Source of the DNA: a virus
DNA length: 48,522 nucleotides
IMG/VR virus record: IMGVR_UViG_3300021138_001895
Span: 1 to 48,522 of that record
Reading direction: 5' to 3' (one strand)
The position numbers and the translations under genes are program-made. Numbering within the stretch: position 1 is the first letter of the stretch; the number at the start of each line of letters is the position of its first letter. Positions 37,001 through 44,378 of this stretch are shown one piece after another. The notes under the pieces were generated by a model. The model ran no database searches. It saw only the letters and a program-made list of their open reading frames with translations, and was not told where the DNA came from.

Positions 37001-40000
37001 ACTGAAAAATACAAATATCATACACAGTGAATATCAATTGGTGCAAGAGGGAAATGCAGGAAGTGCTATTCCAACTCGAATTGTCAATAAAATGATAGAC
37101 AGTTTAAGCGGAATAGACATGAATGGATATGCAGTTCCGAGCGCTAATTTAACACCACAAAGCAGTATTGGATTGGGGGTAAATCCCAATCAAACACTGT
37201 TTGTCAATCGATTGACCGCCCTAGAAAACTATATTGAATACGTCAACAGTATACTAGTTCAATATCCTGTGGTTGAAGAATACACCATCACTGCACTTTA
37301 TGATGTTGCACCTTTACCCAACGCCAATAGCTACGATATCACAGTTTCTACTTATAGTGAATTGGCTTATATAGATACAACATCACTAGCTGCAGGCTAT
37401 ACTGTTTTGGTATTGAACGACGAAACATACAATGGATTGTGGACCACTTATGTATGGACCGGATCTGCTTGGCCCACTACACCAACGTTGATACAAAGTT
37501 ATTATACTCCTTTCTATTGGAATTTTGCTGATTGGTACGACAGCACCTACGATGCTACAGTTTTACCAACCTTTGTGGTTAAAACAGTTACTGATATAGC
37601 CACACTCAGTCCAGCACCTGGCAATACCATCAAAGTACTGAATAACGGTAATAACCAATTTGTTATATATCGATTCAACAGTGATGGTACCAGCAGTTTG
37701 GTTGGAATTCAAAATGGAACTATCCAATTTAGTAACACGTTGTATACCACCAACGTGGGTGCTAACGAAATAAGAATAATTTTCAAAGCTATACAAAATA
37801 ATATCTTTATCAACGAACTGGCAATATATTTTAATGATCTATTTTTCTACATGATCAATTATATATTAACTGAGCAACCCTCGGTTGATTGGATATTTAA
37901 ATCAAGTTTTATCAGTGTACTACACAAACTGAGAAAACTCAATCAACCAGCTAACTATATTGCAGACAATCAAACATACTATGAACAGTACATCAACGAG
38001 GTCAAGCCCTATAGGACCAGTATTCGTGAATATCTAATTGATTATCAAGGCAATGACGAGTATTACGGCGATTCCACTGATTTTGATGTTCCTGCAACTT
38101 ATATCAATGGGGCGGGATATCGTAGTCCCAATGGCGACAATTCTCTTGACTCAACATACCTAAGCACATTGCCGCAATACAACCAATGGTATAACAATCA
38201 CTCGTATGGTATCAGCAATGTGATTGTGACAAATTCTGGATTGGGTACAAATGTATTTGTCACCACCCTGACTACAACCAACAATGTGGTAGTAAACTAC
38301 AACGATTATATAACGCAACCATATACTGGCGCAAGTGGCAATGTACAAATTAATACCAACAACTCTTATATCAATTTGGTAAATGTATCTGGTACATTTA
38401 TAAGCAACTACACCACACTATCATTGGGAGTCAATGTATCGCTGATTGCAGGAAACACAATTACCCAATTGTCAACTGGTGCGACTGGCACTGTGTATGC
38501 AAATACTGTGGCCAGCAATGTTGTAGTTCTAATCAACACAAATCGCATAACTTTTACAAATACTGGAAACAGTTATGTGTATGCCGGTACTGCAAATATA
38601 TCAGCAAACGTCACAAATTCAACCATTAACAATCCCTACATTTATGTCAATGGTGCAAATTTATCGGCGGTATCAGCAGTGTCTACAACAACTGCGCTGG
38701 GCGGATATTATTTAACCCCTGTAGTTACAGTGATTGGTGGTGGCGGGTCGGGTGCCAACATTGCAGCTGTAGTAAACTTTTCTACCGGAAATATCAGCGG
38801 GTTTGAAGTTATCAATCCTGGATCGGGGTACACAAGTACACCAACTATATTGATAAACGGAACCGGGGTTGGTGCTGCTGGATATCCAATACTGAGCAAT
38901 GAATATTATATTGATAGTTTACCAACCACAGTTTTAACTACAAATGCAAATGTCACTGTTTACGTGGGCAATATTATAACACAGTCAAACACTGGCGCTG
39001 TTGGGACAGTTTACTCTGCAAGTAAAGGAAACGCAATTACACTGGTGGGAGTTACTGGAACCTTTACCAGTAACCAATACTTATTTAATGATTATGCCAA
39101 CTTATCCACTACAGTGTCTTCAGTGACATCTTACACACAGTTTGTAAATCAAAGTTACAATACAGTAAGAAACTTTAACACCACATTGGTATTTGATAGA
39201 ACCAGCTATTCAAGTAACATCATATTATGGCAACCAAATGTAACAGTACCGCTTAATTCATGGGTCACGTATCAAAATCAAGCATATCAAGCAAATACCA
39301 CTGTATACAACAACACAATTTTAAGCCTAAGCGGTAATATTGCAACCAACATTGGCGATTACATAACACAAGCAAACACCACTGCCAACGCCCGAGTAGT
39401 TGCATTATCTAGTAATTTGAATGTGATCACTGTAGCCAATCTTTCAAGCAACTACACAAGACGTTGGGGAAATATATTGGTAAACGGAGTTGATTCGGGT
39501 ACAACACCATTGGCAATCAATAATGTATTTGATTATTCCAAATATAATTTGATAGATGCAAACAGTTTTACCAATGCAGCAGATCGTATTTTTGCTTACT
39601 ATTATCCAACTGCAGGCATGCCCGGACGAGATTTATCCCAATTAATGACCGGAATCAGTTATCCCGGGGTAGAAGTTACTGGAGTTAAATTTAATGCAAA
39701 TACCTCGGTAATTACAAATGCAAATGTAATTTATGCTTTTGCAAACACAATGTCATTGTACAGTTCTAATGTAAGCGTATTAGATTTTACCACATTAGGT
39801 TATGCCATCGGGGAACCGTTAACGGTAGTAGATAATGCAACCAACACAAGTTATGTAACAAAAATTACAATCATTCAATCTAATCAATTGGGTGTATCGG
39901 GATTGACCGCAAATATGCCAATTGGATCAAATATAAGTTTGCAATATTATGATTTCAATAACCCCACATATCTAGATACTTCAATACAACCCACATACAA

Positions 40001-40754
40001 AAATGTCAGTTCTGACGTGACAATAGATGGTGGATCCTATTACGATACTTACAATAGTCACGCTCCTGAAGAATTGGTACCCGGAGCAACATTTGATAAT
40101 TTAAACATGATGGTGACTACAAAGCTTCAAAACAACACAGCTATAGTCAGTTATTTAATAGAACACAACATGCAGGCCAATGCCAGTTCATCAAATTACA
40201 AGATATATCCAAAATATTACGGTGTAAATTATGATAAAATAACGACTTTGACCGTCAATTTAGGCATCACAGATAGTAACATACATGTTGCCAATGTAGC
40301 GGCACTGACTCTGCCTAATTTAAGTACAGTATCACCAGGTGTTGTTTACATAAACGGTGAAAAAATTACATTTTGGACTGTTGATTACAATAATAACGTG
40401 CTAGGGCAAATTCGCAGAGCAGTAGACGGCACTGGTGCTGCTGCAACTCACACTGCTGGATCAACCGTGATAGATGTGAATATTCCCGAACTCATCCCTA
40501 GTGGAAATCTAACTCACACTTTTGTATCAAGACAAGCCTGGTTAAACAGCCCGGTTGGGGCAAGTTTATTCCTGATTGATGAATTTGGAGAAGAAATTTT
40601 AGCCAACGTATCTGGCACTCAAACTCCATTAGCCACTATTGGCCCTGCAGGAAGCCCAGTAACCGACGGCGCAGGACTAGAAGGGGCGATCTTTAGCAGT
40701 TCACCGTCGCCTCAGGCAGCTTTCCTTCAAACGCTAATTAAACCTTTGAGTTAA
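28017..40754 (+). CDS. Giant baseplate structural protein in the gp7 position (4245 aa)
   Basis: One uninterrupted 12.7-kb frame, a quarter of the window. The N-terminus (ETFRTPANEKFLNATLDQLV, KFAPTFKSTDNYVPEPTTER) resembles the large wedge-type proteins after gp6 in T4-like cyanophages. Residues about 2180-2760 hold some seven FG-GAP-like repeats (FGASLD, YGTSVSAS, FGYQVKTT, FGSQVMSS, FGYSIAMN, with VGAPN or VGAPGD), suggesting a beta-propeller. A segment GDSLRINGIGVTIGGNTVAT, similar to flagellin-hook-type motifs, is inserted near 2525. EVKPYRTSIREYLIDYQGND lies near 3330, and INPGSGYTSTPTILINGTG near 3600. The last 150 residues carry VVYINGEKITFWTVDYNNN and GQIRRAVDGTGAA. T4 gp7 is 1032 aa. 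No separate gp8 or gp10 is seen, so fusion with other wedge or fibre-attachment parts is possible (inference). It is co-transcribed with gp6. Confidence 0.75.
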   Translation: MAQIKTVNLLPETFRTPANEKFLNATLDQLVTQPDLRNINGYVGRKFAPTFKSTDNYVPEPTTERQNYQLEPSVVVKNPKTNSVDFFSSYIDLINQVGYNGGLNNNHNRLFAGEYYNYDGLFDFDKFVNFSQYYWLENGPDSVLAYGSQVPAQQTFIVTRNTATGSYNFSTASGIENPIIKLGYGGTYQFVVNQPGYPFWIQTDPGVSGVKLNQTNLTSRTVLGVTNNGTDVGTITFTVPQPNAQDFYTQMSLAGNADLSTALHYTQVQGKTLSSIVALQENGFDGISNPYQINLKSLIFVNGDLDDQYWTVEGVTIPVAKRLNAWQIQLSNDTDPVVTLNPLAQTFTVGSLQKVFVKSGVTRAEFIYYLNPDYLQYNVYNLMPAITAPLTSLYYQDGIASNYVGQLDLLVLSNTTINVDKDIVGAKNYKSPNGVTFSNGLKIQFDSSASPSNYVGNTYYVEGVGTAIKLIDVTKFQIPESYAANGIATPDYITINRAGQDLNSWTRSNRWFHIDIINSTAKYNNTTALLDQNLRAKRPVIEFEADIQLYNFGRVAKTPVDLLDFTINDARNQVELQAQGFAIGGVTLTQGMRVVFANDFDPTIRNQIFVVNIVYIASLYPAATNVINLVPATDYQVLPNNNLVVLNGTNKGVEYWYDGTNWNVGQQKVVVNQTPMFDVIDSNGYSLGDTAIYTNSTFATNKNNLGTITGGTPIFTYTVGTGTVDTILGFPLSYRNFNQIGDIQFTNNFDNDTINYASSTKTNINTLGTLQQNTSLTQYSLRNSWTTNTEQSKQFQIINGIYDGNNPYFQIDIVADAEETVPYFRVYRNSQPITGYVVKTIGVAKYVQITDTNLISGDQIDILIYNSSSVSALGYYEVPKNLDYNSANANFSNLTLGQLRNHLTTMVANSNQIAGQVPGNSNLRDKPVKSQGGSILQHASPVMYSEIFLEDNNANFLRGLDLARHEYSKFKNKILELSARTPGLDYTNIPVLLDTLLKTINAVKNKTFAWYYSDMVPYGNNFLNTLNYTVYNTQLNDYEISNIFSDTTLSNTSVLVYVNGVQLIKGEDYVFDTNRAGLTITRPMNIGDSIIINEYGNTDGNYIPETPTKLGLYPKFTPIIYLDNTYSTPTYVIQGHDGSITPAFGDYRDQLLLEFEKRIYNNIKVNYAQNLFDIYNFLPGKFRTTSYSNREFTQLLTDSFLKWVGNNRVDYITNNYFVADDPFTWNYNRFVDNVNGESLLGYWRGIYKYFYDTDRPDSAPWEMLGFTEQPSWWTQRYGAAPYTGGNLVLWEDLQNGYIWNGSEAMSYTDTRFARPGLLSIIPVDATGALRPPSEFLVKSFNSNQASGNYAIGDQGPVETAWRRSSDFAFAMQQAIALSAPAFYFGTLFDIGRYYKNPKLNQYVLNDTLQRITPVSFYINGTTVSGTASTYRAAGYTNWVAEYLRNQGIDPGTYLYNYLDNLKIQLAYKMAAYTDKSFIEVIAEQSSPTSTNNGVVIPNESYNIELHKSAPISNITYSAVTIEKTATGFSVSGFDFNTPYFTIIPSLANNNAYPVTVLNKTAVVYRDYQNYKVTVPYGFEFSNLQQVVDFLISYQRYLKGIGIQFTDTDPDLGVQRDFILSVNEFLTWSQQGWATGSVIVLSPLLDKLTLITTTGVVDQIANQPNQSRILDTNFNFIKYNQLTVSRTNLVNGNTFSVSANGGQTISLVKLDLVDYEHVMIFDNIDVFNDVIYVPELGNRQYRLKLIGKKTGSWTGALNPPGFIYNNTSVAAWQSGKDYALGSLVSHKNNYYTAIQDLVATSSFSPASWTQINPGQIKTGLLPNFSYNAEKFNRFNDVDDPETLGDFHLYSDSTIGFQPRDYLTNFGIDNVTQAKFYQGFIREKGTLNAITAFTAAGFNSITSDIGIYEEWGMRVGEYGALNNNRYVELILNEGAFNSDPVTFTLLPNNTTSSANSIIGVQPNQLYLTSIGYQPNIYLNRNAGSFYKNDIATAGYVDINDVDTTIFNIGNYSQLTAKIADVGIGYTIWCAKDTTSNWNVFRVTETAINVVKVAYGVDNIGTVTFNKQHKFVYGDLIVIKGFDVRVDGFYQVYNIVDNYNISVVFYGQNADQIKSAMKISGLGPVFHLQSTRIKQNVDINSVAPLQGWINHDKLWVDNDYLTNGWAVYNKTTPWTGNVSIFNANMKLAGNYISGVGFGTVTAIDSSSRYALAGVPGLSAGNVIAFVSNVANGNTFTQVANIGARAGNGVSNFGASLDTAGNLIYIGDPGNGVSDYGRVHIHQFNGNASFPWTQTLTSPWASNTGDAYGTSVSASADGVWLYVGAPNAGNVYVYHANTASYYSYANTISIGSSAYPQFGYQVKTTSDGRQVAISAPYQSVNGITAAGSVYIYDRSAETFIANSGPAYFTTYPITASTVKVTLNGNTITSGFTTNSSAVTFSTNPVIGSVITVDTNKIQLLEQLSSPTPISGAAFGLVSWISGNDADVYVASPGYSIPGYHSGIVYRFVNQGASYGTISSTNLSPIINIGDSLRINGIGVTIGGNTVATVAANINSANIPGVTATAYSYGGLTISSNVATPYQKLILGPGSGTLLSNLGLNVFANVQSFIHPAKDQANQFGSQVMSSPDSNTLIIAANEGSVYNLMSIDGDKTLFDYGSTSFGDTINGSGSIYIYGLVNSSFANGAKDQYTLVQTLQNKSLSTNDQFGYSIAMNANTILVGAPGDSNNITTDPISGLPVTIKNGGTYYIYNNFSGNIGWDIIEHQQPKVDIDSISRFYLYDRVNSVIKTNLDYIDPAKGKLLGAAQEDLDYITAYDPAVYNAVGGVDSSPNLANSLDFYWGEEQVTKTWWNIDTVRYLDYEQGDLNYRANNWGRTFPGSKIQVCEWVKSSMPPSAYTGSGTPLYPDNSAYVVKSTVNPVTNLVSSTYYFWVYGKTSLELNSSHKNTVSTIQDIIANPQSQGIPYAAVLRTDTVSLYGISDMLSGNTVSGNTTVLHMDYDTLKNTNIIHSEYQLVQEGNAGSAIPTRIVNKMIDSLSGIDMNGYAVPSANLTPQSSIGLGVNPNQTLFVNRLTALENYIEYVNSILVQYPVVEEYTITALYDVAPLPNANSYDITVSTYSELAYIDTTSLAAGYTVLVLNDETYNGLWTTYVWTGSAWPTTPTLIQSYYTPFYWNFADWYDSTYDATVLPTFVVKTVTDIATLSPAPGNTIKVLNNGNNQFVIYRFNSDGTSSLVGIQNGTIQFSNTLYTTNVGANEIRIIFKAIQNNIFINELAIYFNDLFFYMINYILTEQPSVDWIFKSSFISVLHKLRKLNQPANYIADNQTYYEQYINEVKPYRTSIREYLIDYQGNDEYYGDSTDFDVPATYINGAGYRSPNGDNSLDSTYLSTLPQYNQWYNNHSYGISNVIVTNSGLGTNVFVTTLTTTNNVVVNYNDYITQPYTGASGNVQINTNNSYINLVNVSGTFISNYTTLSLGVNVSLIAGNTITQLSTGATGTVYANTVASNVVVLINTNRITFTNTGNSYVYAGTANISANVTNSTINNPYIYVNGANLSAVSAVSTTTALGGYYLTPVVTVIGGGGSGANIAAVVNFSTGNISGFEVINPGSGYTSTPTILINGTGVGAAGYPILSNEYYIDSLPTTVLTTNANVTVYVGNIITQSNTGAVGTVYSASKGNAITLVGVTGTFTSNQYLFNDYANLSTTVSSVTSYTQFVNQSYNTVRNFNTTLVFDRTSYSSNIILWQPNVTVPLNSWVTYQNQAYQANTTVYNNTILSLSGNIATNIGDYITQANTTANARVVALSSNLNVITVANLSSNYTRRWGNILVNGVDSGTTPLAINNVFDYSKYNLIDANSFTNAADRIFAYYYPTAGMPGRDLSQLMTGISYPGVEVTGVKFNANTSVITNANVIYAFANTMSLYSSNVSVLDFTTLGYAIGEPLTVVDNATNTSYVTKITIIQSNQLGVSGLTANMPIGSNISLQYYDFNNPTYLDTSIQPTYKNVSSDVTIDGGSYYDTYNSHAPEELVPGATFDNLNMMVTTKLQNNTAIVSYLIEHNMQANASSSNYKIYPKYYGVNYDKITTLTVNLGITDSNIHVANVAALTLPNLSTVSPGVVYINGEKITFWTVDYNNNVLGQIRRAVDGTGAAATHTAGSTVIDVNIPELIPSGNLTHTFVSRQAWLNSPVGASLFLIDEFGEEILANVSGTQTPLATIGPAGSPVTDGAGLEGAIFSSSPSPQAAFLQTLIKPLS

Positions 40755-40766
40755 CAACAAAAAACA

Positions 40767-40774
40767 AATAAATA
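40767..40774 (+). promoter_or_regulatory. Late promoter motif (AATAAATA) for the first fibre gene
   Basis: AATAAATA then TAG, 21 bases before the ATG at 40796, with AAGGA at 40780-40784 as ribosome binding site. It separates the fibre genes from the giant gene. Confidence 0.65.
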
Positions 40775-40795
40775 TAGAAAAGGATAAAACTTTAA

Positions 40796-41689
40796 ATGGC
40801 AACGTCAATCACAATATCAGGACTAACATTGGCCCCTAGCATTCAGGCTACGGGAAATTTAGTCATTGATCAAAATGCAGGTACTTATCGCACCAGAATC
40901 AGCGATTTAATGACTTATATCAGCAGCCAAAGTTTGTCTTCAATTACAGCTACAAGTGGCACCTTTACATCAATCAGTACTGGCACATTATCGGCCAGCA
41001 ACGATGTAACAATTGCGGGAAATTTAATAGTTGGTGGAAATATTTCTGATCCAAACGGCAATGCTAATATTGGTTCTTTTGGCAATATTGCTGGAACAAT
41101 TACTGCACCAAATCAACCCTATATCACTACATTAAGCAATGTAACTATAGGAAACATTACATCAGTCAGTAATATCACAATAACTGCAAATCTATTCTCA
41201 AAAGGTATTACCACTGTGGGTGGTGCAATATTGCCAACAAGTAACGTTGCTGCAATCAATATTGGCAGTAGCAGTGTTTGGTTCAACAACATTTACGGAA
41301 CTGCGGTACATGCACTATACGCAGACTTGGCAGAAAGATACACCAGCGACGCTGCCTATGGTCCTGGTACCGTAGTAGTATTTGGCACAAGCACAGAAGT
41401 TACAGCAAGCTATCAGCCCAATGATGCCAGAGTAGCCGGGGTAGTCAGTACCAATCCCGCATACACCATGAACGCTGGTATTTCTGGAGTAGATGTTGCA
41501 TTACAAGGACGTGTACCGTGTCAAGTCACAGGAACAGTGGTTCGCGGTGATCTAATGGTCACCAGCACAATTCCTGGAGTGGCAATGACAAATAACAATC
41601 CAGCAGTGGGCACTGTAATTGGGAAAGCTCTAGGAAACCACACTGGATCTAACGTGGGTGTAATTGAAGTTGTGGTTGGTAGAGTTTGA
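40796..41689 (+). CDS. Tail fibre protein with ADLAE-type C-terminal module
   Basis: A 297-aa protein. Residues 1-155 are low-complexity Ser/Thr/Asn/Ile beta repeats (GNLIVGGNISDPNGNANIG) typical of fibre shafts. From Trp162 to the end lies a compact module: NNIYGTAVHALYADLAERY, YGPGTVVVFGTSTEVT, VAGVVSTNPAYTMNAG, ALQGRVPCQVTG and VIEVVVGRV. The same module ends the gene at 46662. This kind of tip is common in cyanophage fibres and recalls intramolecular-chaperone/G2-type tips, but I see no proof of self-cleavage. It likely forms a trimeric fibre attached to the baseplate. It has its own late motif and ribosome binding site, and another late motif follows the gene. Confidence 0.7.
   Translation: MATSITISGLTLAPSIQATGNLVIDQNAGTYRTRISDLMTYISSQSLSSITATSGTFTSISTGTLSASNDVTIAGNLIVGGNISDPNGNANIGSFGNIAGTITAPNQPYITTLSNVTIGNITSVSNITITANLFSKGITTVGGAILPTSNVAAINIGSSSVWFNNIYGTAVHALYADLAERYTSDAAYGPGTVVVFGTSTEVTASYQPNDARVAGVVSTNPAYTMNAGISGVDVALQGRVPCQVTGTVVRGDLMVTSTIPGVAMTNNNPAVGTVIGKALGNHTGSNVGVIEVVVGRV
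41285..41315 (+). repeat. 31-bp identity shared with 47397-47427 (fibre module)
   Basis: Thirty-one bases beginning AACAACATTTACGGAACTGC are identical here and at 47397-47427, encoding NNIYGTAVHA in both fibre genes. The identity marks the start of the shared C-terminal module, while the flanking DNA has diverged. It could serve as a recombination point for swapping fibre tips. Confidence 0.85.
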
Positions 41690-41692
41690 TCT

Positions 41693-41700
41693 AATAAATA
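41693..41700 (+). promoter_or_regulatory. Late promoter motif (AATAAATA) before 41718
   Basis: AATAAATA, 17 bases before the ATG at 41718, directly after the stop of the first fibre gene. Confidence 0.6.
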
Positions 41701-41717
41701 CAAGATAGAGTAAAAAA

Positions 41718-42365
41718 ATGAATAAAGACACACAGAGAAAACCAGATGACGTCGGCGGAATTTACGTTCGAGGACATATCAAAATATCAGATCCAGAGTC
41801 TGGAGAAATCTTTGTCAACAAAAGTAACGCCATACATTACGAAAATATCAGTATTGCGTTGGCTCAGAATCTAGCCAACAAACAACAAAATTTTATTTAC
41901 GAAATGCACTTTGGTAACGGCGGCACCAGCGTTGACAACACTGGCGTAATTGCTTATTTGCCACCAAACACCACAGGACAAAACAGTAATTTATACAACG
42001 CAACTTATAGCAAAGTGGTAGATGATACTAGCTCAAATAACGGCAACCCTACAAAAAATTATATTCAAGTTCGACATATTCCTGGAAATATTTACACTGA
42101 TATTCTTGTTAGTTGTTTGCTAGATTACGGAGAGCCATCAAATCAAAGTGCATTTGATAATAGTCAAACTCTTACAGAAAATTACATATTTGACGAGCTA
42201 GGATTGTTTGCTAGCAGCACCGATGGAACTACAGGATTGATCAGTACTGGGCCTATGTTGACTCATGTCATATTTCACCCAGTGCAAAAAAGTTTGAACA
42301 GACTTATACAAGTTGACTATACGGTGCGTATACAAACCTTAACAAATTTAAGTAGCCAAGGATAA
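41718..42365 (+). CDS. Conserved virion structural protein of T4-like phages
   Basis: A 215-aa protein without low-complexity repeats. Landmarks are GGIYVRGHIKISDPESGEIF, KSNAIHYENISIALAQNLAN, YEMHFGNGGTSVDNTG, YSKVVDDTS, LLDYGEPSNQSAFDN, FDELGLFA and LTHVIFHPVQKSLNRLIQVD. I know this pattern from proteins annotated only as virion structural in marine T4-like phages, usually among baseplate and fibre genes. The globular, strand-rich composition and position suggest a fibre-attachment or wedge-periphery protein (inference). It stands two bases before the next fibre gene, which begins in the same transcript. Confidence 0.65.
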   Translation: MNKDTQRKPDDVGGIYVRGHIKISDPESGEIFVNKSNAIHYENISIALAQNLANKQQNFIYEMHFGNGGTSVDNTGVIAYLPPNTTGQNSNLYNATYSKVVDDTSSNNGNPTKNYIQVRHIPGNIYTDILVSCLLDYGEPSNQSAFDNSQTLTENYIFDELGLFASSTDGTTGLISTGPMLTHVIFHPVQKSLNRLIQVDYTVRIQTLTNLSSQG

Positions 42366-42367
42366 CT

Positions 42368-44374
42368 ATGTCATATCTTTTAAACAAAACTGATGGCACA
42401 CTACTGATAAATCTTGTAGATGGCACTGCCGATGGTCCAGACATCAATCCTGGACAAAACATCAGCGATCTTGATTTGTTTGGTAAAAATTATCCCGTAT
42501 ACGGGCAATGGCTAGATGAAAATTTTATAAGGCTACTGCAAAATTTTGCCAATGTAACTGCCCCAACAAAACCCTTGCAAGGGGAACTTTGGTATGATAC
42601 CAGTACTGGATTTTTAAAAATATATACTGGAACTATTTGGAAGCTGGTGAGTCCAGTTCTAATATCAAGTACAGCACCAACAAGTAATACGTTTGGTAGT
42701 GTGGTGGGCACACAATGGTGGGATAGCGTCAACCTTCAACTCAATACTTGGAACGGCAACAGTTGGACCTTGATTGGTCCAGCATACAAAGCCACAGATG
42801 GGGTGAGTGGTGCCATAGTAGAAGACATATTGGATACTCTTGGGGGATCGCATACAGTAATTAAATTTTATCATAACAACAAGGTAGTTGCAATCAGCAA
42901 TTATGATTCTGTGTTTACTATCAGTCCCGTAAATCCTGTTACGGGATTCAGCACAATTGCACCCGGACTTACTTTGGCTACAGGTATTGCCAACGAAATA
43001 CAATTTATTGGTTCTGCTACCAACGCCAAGATGTTGGGCAATGTTGTTGCTGCTAATTATGCAAGAACTGACATTGTTCCCACATTCTCCGGTAACATCT
43101 TGATATCTAACGGCAATATCTCAATTGACAGTGTCCCAAGTACTGGAGCTGCAAGATACTACAATGCAGTAGTTGGAGGTAATATCAGTTTATGGCCCAA
43201 CGTTGGTGGAATTGCAACTCGAGCTTTTTCAGTATCGGGACTTGATGGAAGTACCAATGTATTAGGAAATTTCAACATACAAAACGGTAACAGTATATCC
43301 ATATATGGTATCACCAGTACAGGTGCAACTGGCACAGGACAGTTGGTGTTCAACACAAATCCGGGATTCAGTGGCGTTGTTTTTGCTGCAAATGTTTCTT
43401 CAGGAATCATACAAAACACCTCGTTAACAGCCGGACGTGTGGTATACAGCACCACAGGTGGAACAGAAACTGATAGCGCCAACTTGACTTTTGATGGGTC
43501 CACTCTAACAACAAACAATCTAGGTGTTTCCAATAACACATCAATAAACGGTATATTGGCAGTGAGCGGTAATGTTATATTGGGAAATTTAAATATACAA
43601 AACGGTAACAGTATATCCATATATGGTATCACCAGTACAGGTGCAACTGGCACAGGACAGTTGGTGTTTAGTGCCAGTCCTACTTTCACTGGAACAGTAT
43701 CCGCAGTAACAGTATCCGCATCAACATTGAAAAATACTTCGTTAACACCTGGACGTGTGGTATACAGCACCACAGGCGGTGCAGAAACAGACAGTGCCAA
43801 CTTGACTTTTGATGGGTCCACTTTAACAGCAAACAATCTAGGTGTTTCCAATAACACATCGATAAACGGTACGTTGGCAGTGAGCGGACATGTTACCCTA
43901 GAAGGACAAACATCAACTGGTGCAACTGGAACCGGACAGTTGGTATTCAGTGCTGGCCCCACAATCACTGGAACATTAACAGCATCCGCAATAGCTTTTA
44001 ATGGCACCTTGACTGCAACACAAAATATAAATGTCAACAGTGGCAAAGTTATAATAGACGCCACAACTGGGGATATTACTGCTTTAGGTAATTTATTAGC
44101 GACCCACTTGACTGTGGAAGGTCGTACCACAGTTGGAGTTACCGGCACTAGCGGTATATTGGTTTTTGATACCAGCCCAACCTTGATTGGAACGCCGCTT
44201 ACTCCCACAGCAAGTGCAAGCACTAGCACCACACAAATTGCATCAACTGAATTTGTGCAAAATGCAATAGCAGCCAGCACCGGTGCACTTTGGCTTGGTA
44301 GTAGCAAAACGGTAAGCACAAATTTACCCGATAACACGCAAGGCAATAACGGAGACTTCTGGTTCCAGATTTAA
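42368..44374 (+). CDS. Tail fibre protein with tandem shaft repeats
   Basis: A 668-aa protein. Residues 1-150 form an N-terminal module with PVYGQWLDENFIRLLQNFAN, PLQGELWYDTSTGFLKIYTG, VGTQWWDS and WTLIGPAYK; the gene at 46662 starts with a diverged copy, so this is probably the attachment end. Residues about 300-560 are shaft repeats with an almost perfect 106-residue duplication (NGNSISIYGITSTGATGTGQ; RVVYSTTGG; NLTFDGSTL; NNLGVSNNTSING). The C-terminal 60 residues (TQIASTEFVQNAIAA, LPDNTQGNNGDFWFQI) resemble the end of many tail fibres. A 395-aa antisense frame across the repeats is an artefact. Thr/Ser/Asn-rich composition is normal for such shafts. Confidence 0.75.
   Translation: MSYLLNKTDGTLLINLVDGTADGPDINPGQNISDLDLFGKNYPVYGQWLDENFIRLLQNFANVTAPTKPLQGELWYDTSTGFLKIYTGTIWKLVSPVLISSTAPTSNTFGSVVGTQWWDSVNLQLNTWNGNSWTLIGPAYKATDGVSGAIVEDILDTLGGSHTVIKFYHNNKVVAISNYDSVFTISPVNPVTGFSTIAPGLTLATGIANEIQFIGSATNAKMLGNVVAANYARTDIVPTFSGNILISNGNISIDSVPSTGAARYYNAVVGGNISLWPNVGGIATRAFSVSGLDGSTNVLGNFNIQNGNSISIYGITSTGATGTGQLVFNTNPGFSGVVFAANVSSGIIQNTSLTAGRVVYSTTGGTETDSANLTFDGSTLTTNNLGVSNNTSINGILAVSGNVILGNLNIQNGNSISIYGITSTGATGTGQLVFSASPTFTGTVSAVTVSASTLKNTSLTPGRVVYSTTGGAETDSANLTFDGSTLTANNLGVSNNTSINGTLAVSGHVTLEGQTSTGATGTGQLVFSAGPTITGTLTASAIAFNGTLTATQNINVNSGKVIIDATTGDITALGNLLATHLTVEGRTTVGVTGTSGILVFDTSPTLIGTPLTPTASASTSTTQIASTEFVQNAIAASTGALWLGSSKTVSTNLPDNTQGNNGDFWFQI
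43271..43906 (+). repeat. 318-bp tandem duplication in fibre shaft
   Basis: Matching segments such as ATACAAAACGGTAACAGTAT (43277 and 43595) and GGACGTGTGGTATACAGCAC (43433 and 43751) are both offset by 318 bases, exactly 106 codons. Long stretches are identical and others differ by scattered changes, so the duplication is in frame and fairly recent. A short third partial copy follows from about 43910. Confidence 0.9.
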
Positions 44375-44378
44375 TTAA

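Noticed and set aside
43159-44346. 395-codon minus-strand frame
   Set aside because: Antisense to the repetitive fibre shaft; its Val/Pro/Thr composition follows from the Thr/Ser/Gly codons of the sense strand.
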